From: Rhizobium sp. ASV8
GTDB lineage: Bacteria > Pseudomonadota > Alphaproteobacteria > Rhizobiales > Rhizobiaceae
Direction of reading: 5' to 3'
DNA length: 39,698 nt
Assembly: GCF_016429255.1 (NCBI RefSeq)
Contig: NZ_JAELUG010000059.1
Coordinates: 1 to 39,698 of the forward strand
Below, piece after piece: positions 31,430-39,517 of this stretch. Numbering within the stretch: position 1 is the first letter of the stretch; every line of letters begins with the position of its first letter. The notes beneath the pieces are model-generated. The model was not told the DNA's origin and searched no databases. It worked only from the letters and a program-made list of their open reading frames with translations. A program made the translations under genes and the position numbers.

Positions 31430-32671
31430 TCAGGCAAAGAATTTCCGTGCATATTCCAGTGCATCTGCCAAGGCATCCACCTCGGCGCGCGTATTGTACA
31501 TGCCGAACGATGCACGGCATGTGGAGGTGACGCCGAAGCGTTTCAAGAGCGGTTGCGCACAATGCGTTCCGGCGCGAACCGCGACGCCCTGCCGGTCGAT
31601 CACCATCGAGACATCATGGGAATGGATACCCGCGAGTTCGAAGGAAAAAATGCCGCCCTTGCCGGGCGCCGTACCGATCACGCGCAGCGAATTGATATCC
31701 CGCAACCGCTCGGCCGCGTAAGCCGCCAGATCGGCCTCATGGCGAGCAATCGCCTCGCGACCGATACTGTCCATATAATCAAGCGCATAACCAAGGCCGA
31801 TCGCCTGCACGATCGGCGGTGTTCCCGCTTCGAAACGATGCGGCGGCTCGTTATAGATGACGTTTTCCTCGGTGACGTCGAAGATCATCTCGCCACCGCC
31901 CTGGAACGGCCGCATCTCGGCCAGCCGTTCTTTCTTGCCGTAGAGCACGCCGATGCCCGAGGGGCCATAAAGCTTGTGACCGGTCATGACGTACCAGTCG
32001 CAATCGATGTCCTGCACGTCAACGGGCATATGCACCGCCCCTTGCGAACCGTCGATCAAAACCGGAATGCCGCGCTCATGGGCGATGCGGCAAACTTCCT
32101 TGACCGGAACGACTGTTCCGAGCGCGTTCGACATATGGGTAATGGCGACGAGCTTGGTACGCTCCGTGAGGCTCTTCTCGAAATCCTCGATATGGAACGC
32201 GCCCTCGTCGTCAACGGGCACCCAGACGAGCTTCGCACCCTGTCGTTCCCGGATAAAATGCCAGGGAACGATGTTGGAGTGATGCTCCATGATGGAGACG
32301 ACAATCTCGTCGCCCTCGCCGATCTTAGGCATGCCCCAGCCATAGGCAACCGTGTTGATCGCCTCGGTCGAGTTCTTGGTGAAGACGATATCATCTACCG
32401 ATGGAGCATTCAGGAAGCGGCGCACCTTTTCACGCGCCGCCTCATACGCTTCCGTAGCGGCGTTGGACAGAAAATGCAGTCCGCGATGCACATTGGCATA
32501 TTCATTCGAATAGGCATGCGAGATGGCATCGATGACGACCTGCGGCTTCTGTGCAGATGCCCCATTGTCGAGGTAGACCAGCGGCTTGCCATGCACCGTC
32601 TTCGCCAGGATCGGAAAATCCCGGCGAATGGCTTCGACGTCATAGGCCGTTGCCGGCACGATCTTGTCCAC
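31430..32671 (-). CDS. sufS: Group II cysteine desulfurase SufS
   Basis: A 413-residue pyridoxal-phosphate enzyme that removes sulfur from L-cysteine for cluster assembly. The cofactor lysine is Lys233 (MTGHKLYGP) and the persulfide cysteine Cys371 (RAGTHCAQPL), both as in E. coli SufS; SNAATEAYEAAREKVRRFL is near residues 69-87. Start: GTG 32671, since GGAGG lies eight bases before it; the upstream TTG at 32686 would overlap that site. The second desulfurase of this operon, called sufS1 in Agrobacterium. Confidence 0.93.
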   Translation of the reverse strand: MDKIVPATAYDVEAIRRDFPILAKTVHGKPLVYLDNGASAQKPQVVIDAISHAYSNEYANVHRGLHFLSNAATEAYEAAREKVRRFLNAPSVDDIVFTKNSTEAINTVAYGWGMPKIGEGDEIVVSIMEHHSNIVPWHFIRERQGAKLVWVPVDDEGAFHIEDFEKSLTERTKLVAITHMSNALGTVVPVKEVCRIAHERGIPVLIDGSQGAVHMPVDVQDIDCDWYVMTGHKLYGPSGIGVLYGKKERLAEMRPFQGGGEMIFDVTEENVIYNEPPHRFEAGTPPIVQAIGLGYALDYMDSIGREAIARHEADLAAYAAERLRDINSLRVIGTAPGKGGIFSFELAGIHSHDVSMVIDRQGVAVRAGTHCAQPLLKRFGVTSTCRASFGMYNTRAEVDALADALEYARKFFA

Positions 32672-32686
32672 GAGCTTTGCCTCCAA

Positions 32687-33961
32687 TCAGGCGTGCTTTT
32701 CCAGCCAGCCGGAGATAACGCCTTCCAGCGCCTCGACCAGTGCTTCGTCTTCCAGTTCCTCGACGATCTCGGCCACGAAAGCGTTGACCAGCATGGCGCG
32801 GGCCTTGTTCTTCGGAATGCCGCGCGCCATCAGGTAGTAGAGATGGTTAGCGTCGATATCGGCAACCGTCGCACCATGGCCGCACTGAACGTCGTCGGCG
32901 AAGATTTCGAGCTCGGGCTTCACCGAGAACTCGGCATCGTCGGACATCAGCAGCGTATTGCAGGCCATCTTGGCATCGGTCTTCTGCGCATCCGGTGCGA
33001 CCCGGATCATGCCTTGGAAGACGCCGCGCGCGCGATCGAACACCACGTTGCGGATAACTTCCGTCGAGCTGGTGTTGGGCACGTCATGGCCAAGCACCAT
33101 CGTCACGTCGGTATGCGTGTCGCCACCCAGCAGGTTGACACCGCGCAGGGCCAGTTCGGAGCCTTCGCCCGTCACCTTCACATGCAGTTCTTGGCGCACC
33201 AGCTTGCCGCCGGCATTGATGACGAACAGTTTCAGCTTGGCGTCCGTGCCAAGATCGACGCGGATCTGGCCGAGATGCGTGTCTTCGCTACCCTGCTCCT
33301 GCAGGATGATCCAGGTCACGTCGGCTCGTTCGCCGATCTTGACCTCACTCACCGAGGAGACCAGTGCGGCAGCACCTTCGACCGCCTGATGACGCTCGAT
33401 CACCGTCGCCTTGACGTCGGCACCGAAGGACACCGGAAGACGGCTGTGAATCTGACCGCCGGCATGAATGAACTGCACTTCGAGCGGCGCGTCGAGTTCG
33501 GTGCCATCGGGGAAATCGATAACATAGCCGTCGCGCACGAAGCTGGCATTGATGCGCCCGACAGCGTCGTCCGCACCAAGGGCTTCGAGACCGGTAGCGG
33601 CAGTGCCATTGGCCAGGCTATCGGCATAGCGGCCAACCGTCAGCTTCTTGACGGCAGCCTTTTCGCTCGCCCTGCCCTGGAGAACCGCGATAACCGGAGA
33701 TCCTTCCACCGTCGGCGGAAGCACTTCGACGAGACCCTTGCCGATGTCGCTCGGCACCAGGCGCAGCAGGTTCTTGAAATCGGTATAGTGCCAGGCTTCG
33801 ACGCGGCGCGTCGGCAGGCCTGCGGTCTTCAGATCATCGAGCAGGCGATCGCGAACGGCAAAAACCTCGCCGTCACCGGGCAGATCGCCGAGCTGATTGT
33901 TGTACGCCTCGATCAGCGCCGTTTCGGCTGATGTCGGGCGGTTCGTCGTCTGAATGTTCAT
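32687..33961 (-). CDS. sufD: Fe-S cluster scaffold subunit SufD
   Basis: A 424-residue subunit of the SufBC2D scaffold, needed for iron acquisition by the complex. The beta-helix core and the C-terminal domain are typical: HYTDFKNLLR (about 58-67), DVTMVLGHDVPNTSSTEVIR, CNTLLMSDDAEFSVKPELEI, and DVQCGHGATVADIDANHLYY with the conserved His. Start: ATG 33961 with AAAGGA upstream. It sits between sufC (22 bases) and sufS (immediately downstream). Confidence 0.93.
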   Translation of the reverse strand: MNIQTTNRPTSAETALIEAYNNQLGDLPGDGEVFAVRDRLLDDLKTAGLPTRRVEAWHYTDFKNLLRLVPSDIGKGLVEVLPPTVEGSPVIAVLQGRASEKAAVKKLTVGRYADSLANGTAATGLEALGADDAVGRINASFVRDGYVIDFPDGTELDAPLEVQFIHAGGQIHSRLPVSFGADVKATVIERHQAVEGAAALVSSVSEVKIGERADVTWIILQEQGSEDTHLGQIRVDLGTDAKLKLFVINAGGKLVRQELHVKVTGEGSELALRGVNLLGGDTHTDVTMVLGHDVPNTSSTEVIRNVVFDRARGVFQGMIRVAPDAQKTDAKMACNTLLMSDDAEFSVKPELEIFADDVQCGHGATVADIDANHLYYLMARGIPKNKARAMLVNAFVAEIVEELEDEALVEALEGVISGWLEKHA

Positions 33962-33983
33962 CGACGTATCCTTTCCGCCCCGA

Positions 33984-34739
33984 TCAGGCTGCAGCTCCGA
34001 TGATGTCGGCATAGCCGTTGGCTTCGAGTTCATGGGCCAGCGTTTTGTCGCCCGACTTGATCACCTGGCCCTTGTAGAGGACGTGAACGGTGTCCGGAAC
34101 GATGTAGTCGAGCAGGCGCTGATAGTGGGTGATGACGATCACGGCACGATCGGGCGAGCGCAGCGCGTTGACGCCGTCAGCGACGATCTTCAGGGCGTCG
34201 ATGTCGAGGCCGGAGTCGGTCTCGTCGAGCACGCAAAGCTGCGGCTCCAGCAGAGCCATCTGCAGGATTTCGGCGCGCTTCTTCTCGCCGCCGGAAAATC
34301 CGACGTTGAGCGGGCGCTTCAGCATGTCCATGTTGATCTGCAACTTGCCGGCGGCATCCTTGACGCGGCGGATGAAATCCGGCGTGGTCAGCTCGTCTTC
34401 GCCGCGCGCCTTGCGCTGTTCGTTCAGTGCAACCTTGAGGAACTGCATGGTGGCAACGCCGGGGATTTCGACCGGATACTGGAAGGCCAGGAAGATACCC
34501 TTGGCCGCACGCTCCGCAGCGTCGAGTTCGAGAATGTTCTCGCCGTTGTAGAGGATCTCGCCCTCGGTGACTTCGTAATCGTCGCGGCCGGCGAGGATAT
34601 AGGACAGCGTCGACTTGCCCGAGCCGTTCGGGCCCATGATGGCGGCAACTTCGCCAGCCTTCACAGTGAGGTTCAGGCCGCGGATGATCTCGGTGCCGTC
34701 TTCGGCGATACGGGCGTGCAGGTTCTTGATCTCAAGCAT
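33984..34739 (-). CDS. sufC: Fe-S cluster assembly ATPase SufC
   Basis: A 251-residue ABC-type ATPase that drives conformational change of the SufBC2D scaffold; it has no membrane domain. Walker A GPNGSGKST is at 36-44, the signature FSGGEKKR at 148-155, and Walker B LCVLDETDSGLD at 168-179. Family-typical INMDMLKRPLNVGFSGGEKK precedes the signature. Starts 12 bases after the small membrane gene. Confidence 0.96.
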   Translation of the reverse strand: MLEIKNLHARIAEDGTEIIRGLNLTVKAGEVAAIMGPNGSGKSTLSYILAGRDDYEVTEGEILYNGENILELDAAERAAKGIFLAFQYPVEIPGVATMQFLKVALNEQRKARGEDELTTPDFIRRVKDAAGKLQINMDMLKRPLNVGFSGGEKKRAEILQMALLEPQLCVLDETDSGLDIDALKIVADGVNALRSPDRAVIVITHYQRLLDYIVPDTVHVLYKGQVIKSGDKTLAHELEANGYADIIGAAA

Positions 34740-34751
34740 AATCTCAATCTT

Positions 34752-35018
34752 TCACTTGGGGCTTTTCCATCCAGGGAAAATGCGTTCCACAAATTCTAAC
34801 AATTCACCGGCCAGTTCGACGGCTCTACCGAGCAGTAACAAAACGACACATACGCCAATCGATGAAAGTACGATCAGTTTGCCGATATGCCAGTTCGCAA
34901 AGGCTACAAGCATTCCCACGATGACACCGGCTAATGCCGTGGAGAACAGGAATATCGCAGCTTTTGCTATCCAATACTTCCGTTCACCGGACTGCCAAAG
35001 TGGCGGCCTTTCGTCCAT
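34752..35018 (-). CDS. Small two-helix membrane protein embedded in the suf operon
   Basis: An 88-residue protein between sufB and sufC. Two hydrophobic segments are clear: AKAAIFLFSTALAGVIVGML (about 18-37) and LIVLSSIGVCVVLLLL (about 48-63). Charged ends follow (VERIFPGWKSPK). The ATG at 35018 overlaps the sufB TGA as TGATG, so translation is coupled; a GTG one codon earlier is also possible. I know no function. Its place inside an operon of soluble proteins suggests a membrane-linked role in Fe-S assembly, but that is inference. Confidence 0.75.
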   Translation of the reverse strand: MDERPPLWQSGERKYWIAKAAIFLFSTALAGVIVGMLVAFANWHIGKLIVLSSIGVCVVLLLLGRAVELAGELLEFVERIFPGWKSPK

Positions 35019-36487
35019 CACCCCACGCTGCCTTCGAGCGAGATGCCGATCAGCTTCTGCGCTTCGACGGCGAATTCCATCGGCAGCTCCTGCAGCACTT
35101 CCTTGACGAAGCCGTTGACGATCAATGCGATCGCCGCTTCCTCGGGAATGCCGCGCTGCAGGCAGTAGAACAGCTGGTCTTCGGAAATCTTTGACGTCGT
35201 CGCCTCATGCTCGAACTGCGCGGACGAATTCTTGGCCTCGATATAGGGCACCGTATGCGCGCCGCACTTGTCGCCGATCAGCAGCGAGTCGCATTGCGTG
35301 AAATTACGCGCATTCGACGCCTTGCGGTGAGCCGAGACCTGGCCGCGATAGGTATTCTGCGACACGCCGGCAGCAATACCCTTCGAGATGATGCGGCTCG
35401 ACGTGTTCTTGCCGAGGTGGATCATCTTCGTGCCGCTATCGACCTGCTGATGGCCGTTCGAAACCGCGATCGAATAGAATTCGCCGCGGCTGTCGTCGCC
35501 GCGCAGGATGCAGGACGGATATTTCCAGGTGATGGCGGAGCCGGTCTCGACCTGCGTCCAGGAGATCTTGGAACGATGGCCGCGGCAATCGCCACGCTTG
35601 GTGACGAAATTGTAGATGCCGCCCTTTCCGTGCTTGTCGCCCGGATACCAGTTCTGCACCGTCGAATACTTGATCTCGGCGTCATCGAGCGCGACCAGCT
35701 CGACCACGGCCGCATGCAGCTGATTTTCGTCGCGCTGCGGCGCTGTGCAGCCTTCGAGATAGGAGACGTAGGCTCCCTCTTCGGCGATGATCAGCGTGCG
35801 CTCGAACTGGCCGGTGTTCTTCTCGTTGATACGGAAGTACGTCGACAGCTCCATCGGGCAACGAACGCCCTTCGGCACGAACACAAAGGAACCGTCGGTA
35901 AAGACAGCCGAATTCAGCGTCGCATAGAAATTGTCCGAAGTCGGTACGACGGAACCGAGATACTTGCGCACCAGATCCGGATGTTCGCGGATGGCTTCCG
36001 AGATCGACATGAAGATCACGCCGGCCTTCTTCAGCTCGTCCTTGAAGGTAGTCACGACCGAGACGGAATCGAACACGGCATCGACAGCAATCTTCGACGT
36101 CTTGACGCCGGCAAGAATCTCCTGCTCACGCAAGGGAATGCCAAGCTTCTCATAGACCTTCAGAAGCTCGGGATCGACGTCCTCAAGCGAGGTCGGACCC
36201 GAAGTGCTCTTCGGCGCGGCGTAGTAGTGGATATCGTTGAAGTCGATCTTCGGGTAGTCGACGCGCGCCCAGGTGGGCTCTTCAAGCGTCAGCCAGCGGC
36301 GATAGGCTTCGAGGCGCCATTCCAGCATCCATTCCGGCTCCTGCTTTTTGGCGGAGATGAAGCGGATGATGTCTTCGGAAAGGCCCTTGGGAGCCTTGTC
36401 CACCTCGATGGTGGTTTCGAAACCATACTTATACTGGTCCACGTCGATCTGGCGAACCTGATCGACCGTTTCCTGGACTGCAGGCAT
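35018..36487 (-). CDS. sufB: Fe-S cluster scaffold subunit SufB
   Basis: A 489-residue core scaffold protein on which new clusters form. Family segments include KYGFETTIEVDKAPKGLSED (about 20-39), FFVPKGV-like FVFVPKGVRCPMELSTYFRI, YLEGCTAPQRDENQLHAAVV (conserved Cys) and SLLIGDKCGAHTVPYIEAKN (conserved Cys). Start: ATG 36487 with GGAG upstream; the frame stays open to 36763 without coding character. It follows sufS2 after a 146-base gap containing two hairpins. Confidence 0.95.
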   Translation of the reverse strand: MPAVQETVDQVRQIDVDQYKYGFETTIEVDKAPKGLSEDIIRFISAKKQEPEWMLEWRLEAYRRWLTLEEPTWARVDYPKIDFNDIHYYAAPKSTSGPTSLEDVDPELLKVYEKLGIPLREQEILAGVKTSKIAVDAVFDSVSVVTTFKDELKKAGVIFMSISEAIREHPDLVRKYLGSVVPTSDNFYATLNSAVFTDGSFVFVPKGVRCPMELSTYFRINEKNTGQFERTLIIAEEGAYVSYLEGCTAPQRDENQLHAAVVELVALDDAEIKYSTVQNWYPGDKHGKGGIYNFVTKRGDCRGHRSKISWTQVETGSAITWKYPSCILRGDDSRGEFYSIAVSNGHQQVDSGTKMIHLGKNTSSRIISKGIAAGVSQNTYRGQVSAHRKASNARNFTQCDSLLIGDKCGAHTVPYIEAKNSSAQFEHEATTSKISEDQLFYCLQRGIPEEAAIALIVNGFVKEVLQELPMEFAVEAQKLIGISLEGSVG

Positions 36488-36538
36488 TTCGTTCTCCAAT
36501 CTCGCCGGATCCAAGGTCCGGCAGCTTGTCAACGTTGC

Positions 36539-36620
36539 GGCAGACTTATGTCTGCCCCCTATGTAGTCGGCCAAAAGGGACTTTTCATCCCGCTTGGCAA
36601 GCGGAAATTTCCATTTCCGC
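36539..36620 (-). other. Paired hairpins in the sufS2-sufB gap
   Basis: Two perfect stem-loops lie in the 146-base gap: GCGGAAAT/ATTTCCGC (36601-36620, loop of four) and GGCAGAC/GTCTGCC (36539-36556, loop of four). Neither is followed by a T-run on the minus strand. They could mark RNA processing or partial termination that separates sufS2 from the rest of the operon. Confidence 0.45.
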
Positions 36621-36633
36621 AAATTTCTGGCCC

Positions 36634-37800
36634 TTAGGCCGCGGCACCCGCCAGTTTGCGCCGACCCGCGATGCGGGCGAAGGCTGCAATCGCACGATCT
36701 ATATCTTCGACGCTCGTGGTGGAGCCCAGCGAAATGCGAAGAGCTCCGAGCTTCGGATCGCATCCCATCGCCATTAGCACATGGCTCTCGCCAACCTTGC
36801 CCGATGAGCAGGCCGATCCAGCCGAGATAGCTACGCCTTCTAGATCGAAGGCGATCTGTCCGGTCTCGGATTTCAGACCCGGCAAGGTGAAGAAACTGGT
36901 GTTCGGCACCCGGGCTCCGCCCTTGCCATGAATGATGACGTCGGGTGCAGCAAGCTGCATGCCCTCTTCCAACCGATCGCGCAACGCGGCAATCCCGGTA
37001 TTGCGATCATCAAGACCCGCGAGCGCAGCTTCTGCCGCCGCTCCAAAGCCTATGATCGCCAAAGTGTTTTCCGTACCCGAACGATGGCCCTTTTCCTGAC
37101 CGCCGCCGTGGATCAGCGGCTTCGGCATCAGCACCTCGCCGCGCGAAACGAGAGCGCCGGCCCCCTTGGGACCGCTGATTTTGTGCGAGGATAGAATAAG
37201 AAAATCCGCGCCGATCGCATTGATATCGATCGGCACCCGGCCGGCCGCCTGAACCGCGTCGACGACGAAAAGACCGCCAACGGCTTGAACGATCCGCGCC
37301 GCCTCCGCCACGGGCTGCAGAATGCCGGTCTCGTTGTTGGCAAGCATGACGGCGACCATCGGCAAGCCGCTTGCCTTGTCATGAGCAGCCAGCATCGCTT
37401 CCAGAGCGGCCAAATCAACCATCCCATTAGCAGTTACCGGAATCTCGCTGATTCTATCCTTCGGAAATCGCCCGCCCTCGCGAACAGCAGGATGCTCGAT
37501 CGCAGATATATAGAGATGGCTGACGGCAAGCGGTGTTCGCCCCATGCGGAATTCCGGCGTCAGCACCATGTTGGCTGCTTCGGTGGCGCCACTGGTGAAC
37601 ACCACATGCGCAGGCTCGGCACCCGCAATGCTTGCCACCTGTCTACGCGCGGCCTCGACGGCAGCGCGGGCGGCCCTGCCTTCCCCGTGTACGGAATTGG
37701 GGTTGCCCTGGATATCCATCGCACGTAGCATCGCATCCCGCGCCGCCGGATGAAGGGGCGCGGTGGCATTCCAGTCGAGATAAAGGCGCGTTGCCGCCAT
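36634..37800 (-). CDS. sufS2: IscS/NifS-type (group I) cysteine desulfurase, first gene of the suf operon
   Basis: A 388-residue pyridoxal-phosphate enzyme, different in class from the SufS of the same operon. The cofactor lysine is Lys207 (LSSHKISGP), the substrate loop has the catalytic Cys331 (GSACSSGK), and YLDWNATAPLHPAAR opens the protein. Length is typical of NifS/IscS. In Agrobacterium the corresponding first gene is called sufS2. Its promoter region carries Irr-like and RirA-like boxes. The start at 37800 is the first ATG of the frame and matches the family. Confidence 0.9.
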   Translation of the reverse strand: MAATRLYLDWNATAPLHPAARDAMLRAMDIQGNPNSVHGEGRAARAAVEAARRQVASIAGAEPAHVVFTSGATEAANMVLTPEFRMGRTPLAVSHLYISAIEHPAVREGGRFPKDRISEIPVTANGMVDLAALEAMLAAHDKASGLPMVAVMLANNETGILQPVAEAARIVQAVGGLFVVDAVQAAGRVPIDINAIGADFLILSSHKISGPKGAGALVSRGEVLMPKPLIHGGGQEKGHRSGTENTLAIIGFGAAAEAALAGLDDRNTGIAALRDRLEEGMQLAAPDVIIHGKGGARVPNTSFFTLPGLKSETGQIAFDLEGVAISAGSACSSGKVGESHVLMAMGCDPKLGALRISLGSTTSVEDIDRAIAAFARIAGRRKLAGAAA

Positions 37801-37926
37801 GATCGTCTTCCTGCCTGCAGTTGCTTTGCTACTCCCGGCTCATTTTCCTTGAAATTTCAGCCGGGCATGCCTTATGACACGTTCCACACAGCGTTGAAAA
37901 AGCAACGCGCGGAACACCGCATCAAG

Positions 37927-37943
37927 TTTCGAATTGTTCTAAA
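37927..37943. promoter_or_regulatory. Irr-type iron control element (ICE-like box)
   Basis: TTTCGAATTGTTCTAAA is a 17-base imperfect inverted repeat (TTTnGAA-N3-TTCnAAA) close to the rhizobial ICE consensus, roughly TTTAGAA-N3-TTCTAAA. It covers the predicted transcription start of the suf operon (about 37941 on the minus strand), a position expected for repression. Irr acts under low iron in rhizobia. Confidence 0.65.
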
Positions 37944-37947
37944 CTGC

Positions 37948-37976
37948 GTTCTAGAAAAGTTGAGCGCATTCGTCAA
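37948..37976 (-). promoter_or_regulatory. Promoter of the suf operon
   Basis: On the minus strand TTGACG (37976-37971) and TAGAAC (37953-37948) are 17 bases apart. Transcription would begin near 37941, giving a leader of about 140 bases to the sufS2 ATG at 37800. Confidence 0.6.
37961..37975. promoter_or_regulatory. RirA-type iron-responsive operator (IRO-like box)
   Basis: TGAGCGCATTCGTCA fits TGA-N9-TCA, the RirA site of rhizobia; the flanks extend it to TTGA-N9-TCAA. It overlaps the -35 and the spacer of the suf promoter, which suits repression when iron is plentiful. Confidence 0.55.
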
Positions 37977-38034
37977 GTCAACTTGCTGCGTGCCGTTGGG
38001 TTTGAACGCAGAAAAAAGAAGAGCCGGAGTATCG

Positions 38035-38712
38035 ATGCCCGAAGTTATTTTCAACGGCCCCGCAGGCCGCCTCGAAGGCCGCTATCAGCCCTCGAAGGAA
38101 AAAAGCGCCCCGATCGCCATTATTCTTCATCCCCATCCGCAGTTCGGCGGCACGATGAACAACCAGGTGGTCTACCAGCTCTTCTATATGTTCCAGAAGC
38201 GTGGTTTCACCACTCTTCGCTTCAACTTCCGTGGCATCGGCCGCAGCCAGGGCGAATTCGATCACGGCGCCGGCGAGCTGTCCGACGCCGCATCGGCGCT
38301 GGACTGGGTGCAGAGCCTTCACCCTGATTCGAAAAGCTGCTGGGTTGCCGGCTACTCCTTTGGCGCCTGGATCGGCATGCAGCTGCTGATGCGCCGTCCG
38401 GAGATCGAAGGCTTCATGTCGATCGCACCGCAGCCGAATATTTACGACTTCTCCTTCCTCGCACCCTGCCCGTCTTCCGGCCTGATCATCAACGGCGACG
38501 CCGACAAGGTCGCTCCGGAAAAGGACGTCAACGGTCTCGTCGAGAAACTGAAGACGCAGAAGGGTATCCTGATCACGCACAAGATCGTCTCGGGCGCCAA
38601 CCACTTCTTCAACGGCCAGGTCGAGACGCTGCTCGGCGAATGCGAAGACTATCTCGATCGCCGCCTGAACGGCGAACTGGTGCCGGAACCGGCAGCCAAG
38701 CGCATCCGCTAA
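38035..38712 (+). CDS. Alpha/beta hydrolase, small conserved type
   Basis: A 225-residue hydrolase-fold protein. HPHPQFGGTMNNQVVYQL (about 31-48) gives the oxyanion region, RFNFRGIGRSQGEFDHG the following strand, and GYSFGAWIGM the nucleophile elbow with Ser. The late acid is in NGDADKVAPEKD and the histidine in GANHFF. This group (similar to YfhR-like/KANL3-type small hydrolases) is widespread in alphaproteobacteria without known substrate. Start: ATG 38035 with GGAG upstream; the frame is open to 37750. Divergent from sufS2 and may share the iron-regulated promoter region. Confidence 0.85.
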   Translation: MPEVIFNGPAGRLEGRYQPSKEKSAPIAIILHPHPQFGGTMNNQVVYQLFYMFQKRGFTTLRFNFRGIGRSQGEFDHGAGELSDAASALDWVQSLHPDSKSCWVAGYSFGAWIGMQLLMRRPEIEGFMSIAPQPNIYDFSFLAPCPSSGLIINGDADKVAPEKDVNGLVEKLKTQKGILITHKIVSGANHFFNGQVETLLGECEDYLDRRLNGELVPEPAAKRIR

Positions 38713-38730
38713 TAAGCGCCTTCTTCTCCA

Positions 38731-38769
38731 AGAGCGTTTCCGCCGTTCTCTGAAACACGGAAACGCTCT
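38731..38769. terminator. Bidirectional terminator hairpin
   Basis: AGAGCGTTTCCG (38731-38742) pairs perfectly with CGGAAACGCTCT (38758-38769) around a 15-base loop, followed by ATTTCGTTGTTTT. It lies between convergent genes and can serve both. The GAGCGTTTC edge resembles the repeats at 8720 and 23307. Confidence 0.65.
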
Positions 38770-38787
38770 ATTTCGTTGTTTTAAGCA

Positions 38788-38832
38788 ATTCAGGTCGGAA
38801 ACCGCTCCGCACCTTGCGCTGAACTGCTCCTA
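38788..38832. repeat. Rhizobial intergenic repeat fragment
   Basis: AATTCAGGTCGGAAACCGCT followed by CCGCACCTTGCGCTGAACTG resembles a sequence often found between rhizobial genes. It overlaps the very end of the GNAT gene. Recognition is from memory only. Confidence 0.35.
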
Positions 38833-39345
38833 GCGTGACATCCTGTAACAAAGTCCCGGAGCGCCGCCGACTGCGATCGGTGCTTCATATTGCATGCCGA
38901 TTTTTTGGAGAACTCGCTGTGACGCAGCGTTCTCCGGATGCGCAAATGCGATGAATCGATCAGCGAAACCGCGGCTGAAAAACCACTTCGCAAGTGCACC
39001 GGCAATCTCCGTCGCATAGCCGTTGCCCCAAGCATCCTGCCGAAGTGAATAGCCGAGTTCGAACTCACCTCGTCCACGCTCATGGAAACGCGAAAAGCCG
39101 GCTCGGCCGATGAAGCGTCCGTCATCACGTCGCAGCATCTTGTATTTGGTCGTGCCCTCGCGCGCATGTTCATCGAACCAGCTTCGCAAGCGTTCCTCCG
39201 CCTTCTCCATGGTCCATGGAGCACCGCCGGAAAGATAGCGCGTGGTTTCGATCGACGAATGTAGCTGCCGGATAATATCGGCATCCTTGCGATCCCACAT
39301 TGTCAGAACGAGGCGTGGGGTTTCGAGAATGATGGTGTCACTCAT
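38830..39345 (-). CDS. GNAT family N-acetyltransferase, RimJ/RimL type
   Basis: A 171-residue acetyltransferase. ETPRLVLTMWDRKDAD (about 8-23) is the RimJ/RimL-type opening; GRGEFELGYSLRQDAWGNGYATE (acetyl-CoA site, core AWGNGYA) and AFAHPENAASQRVLQKIGMQ (motif B) complete the fold. These enzymes acetylate N-terminal amines of ribosomal proteins or small molecules; the substrate is not evident. Start: ATG 39345 with GGCAGG upstream. Confidence 0.85.
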   Translation of the reverse strand: MSDTIILETPRLVLTMWDRKDADIIRQLHSSIETTRYLSGGAPWTMEKAEERLRSWFDEHAREGTTKYKMLRRDDGRFIGRAGFSRFHERGRGEFELGYSLRQDAWGNGYATEIAGALAKWFFSRGFADRFIAFAHPENAASQRVLQKIGMQYEAPIAVGGAPGLCYRMSR

Positions 39346-39470
39346 TTGCCTGCCCGCTTTCCCTGGTCCAAATCCACCGAAACCTATACGCCAAAATCAA
39401 TTGGAAGCCGAGCGGCAAGTGTTCAGCACACGCGATGATTACAAGACGATCAAGCGAAAGCTTCTAATCC

Positions 39471-39494
39471 GAAGGCCCGCCGAAGCGGGCCTTC
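39471..39494 (-). terminator. Hairpin after the proline-rich gene
   Basis: GAAGGCCCGC (39471-39480) pairs with GCGGGCCTTC (39485-39494) across CGAA, 24 bases after the stop of the gene at 39518. There is no T-run on the minus strand. Confidence 0.6.
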
Positions 39495-39517
39495 ATATGA
39501 TCGGTCGATATCATCGC

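Noticed and set aside
31337..33931. 864-codon plus-strand frame opposite sufS and sufD
   Set aside because: Antisense shadow; the minus-strand genes have clear catalytic motifs.
37937..37952. GTTC...GTTC direct repeat as an SOS (LexA) box
   Set aside because: Spacing is eight bases, whereas the alphaproteobacterial LexA site needs seven; it is better explained by the Irr-like box and -10.
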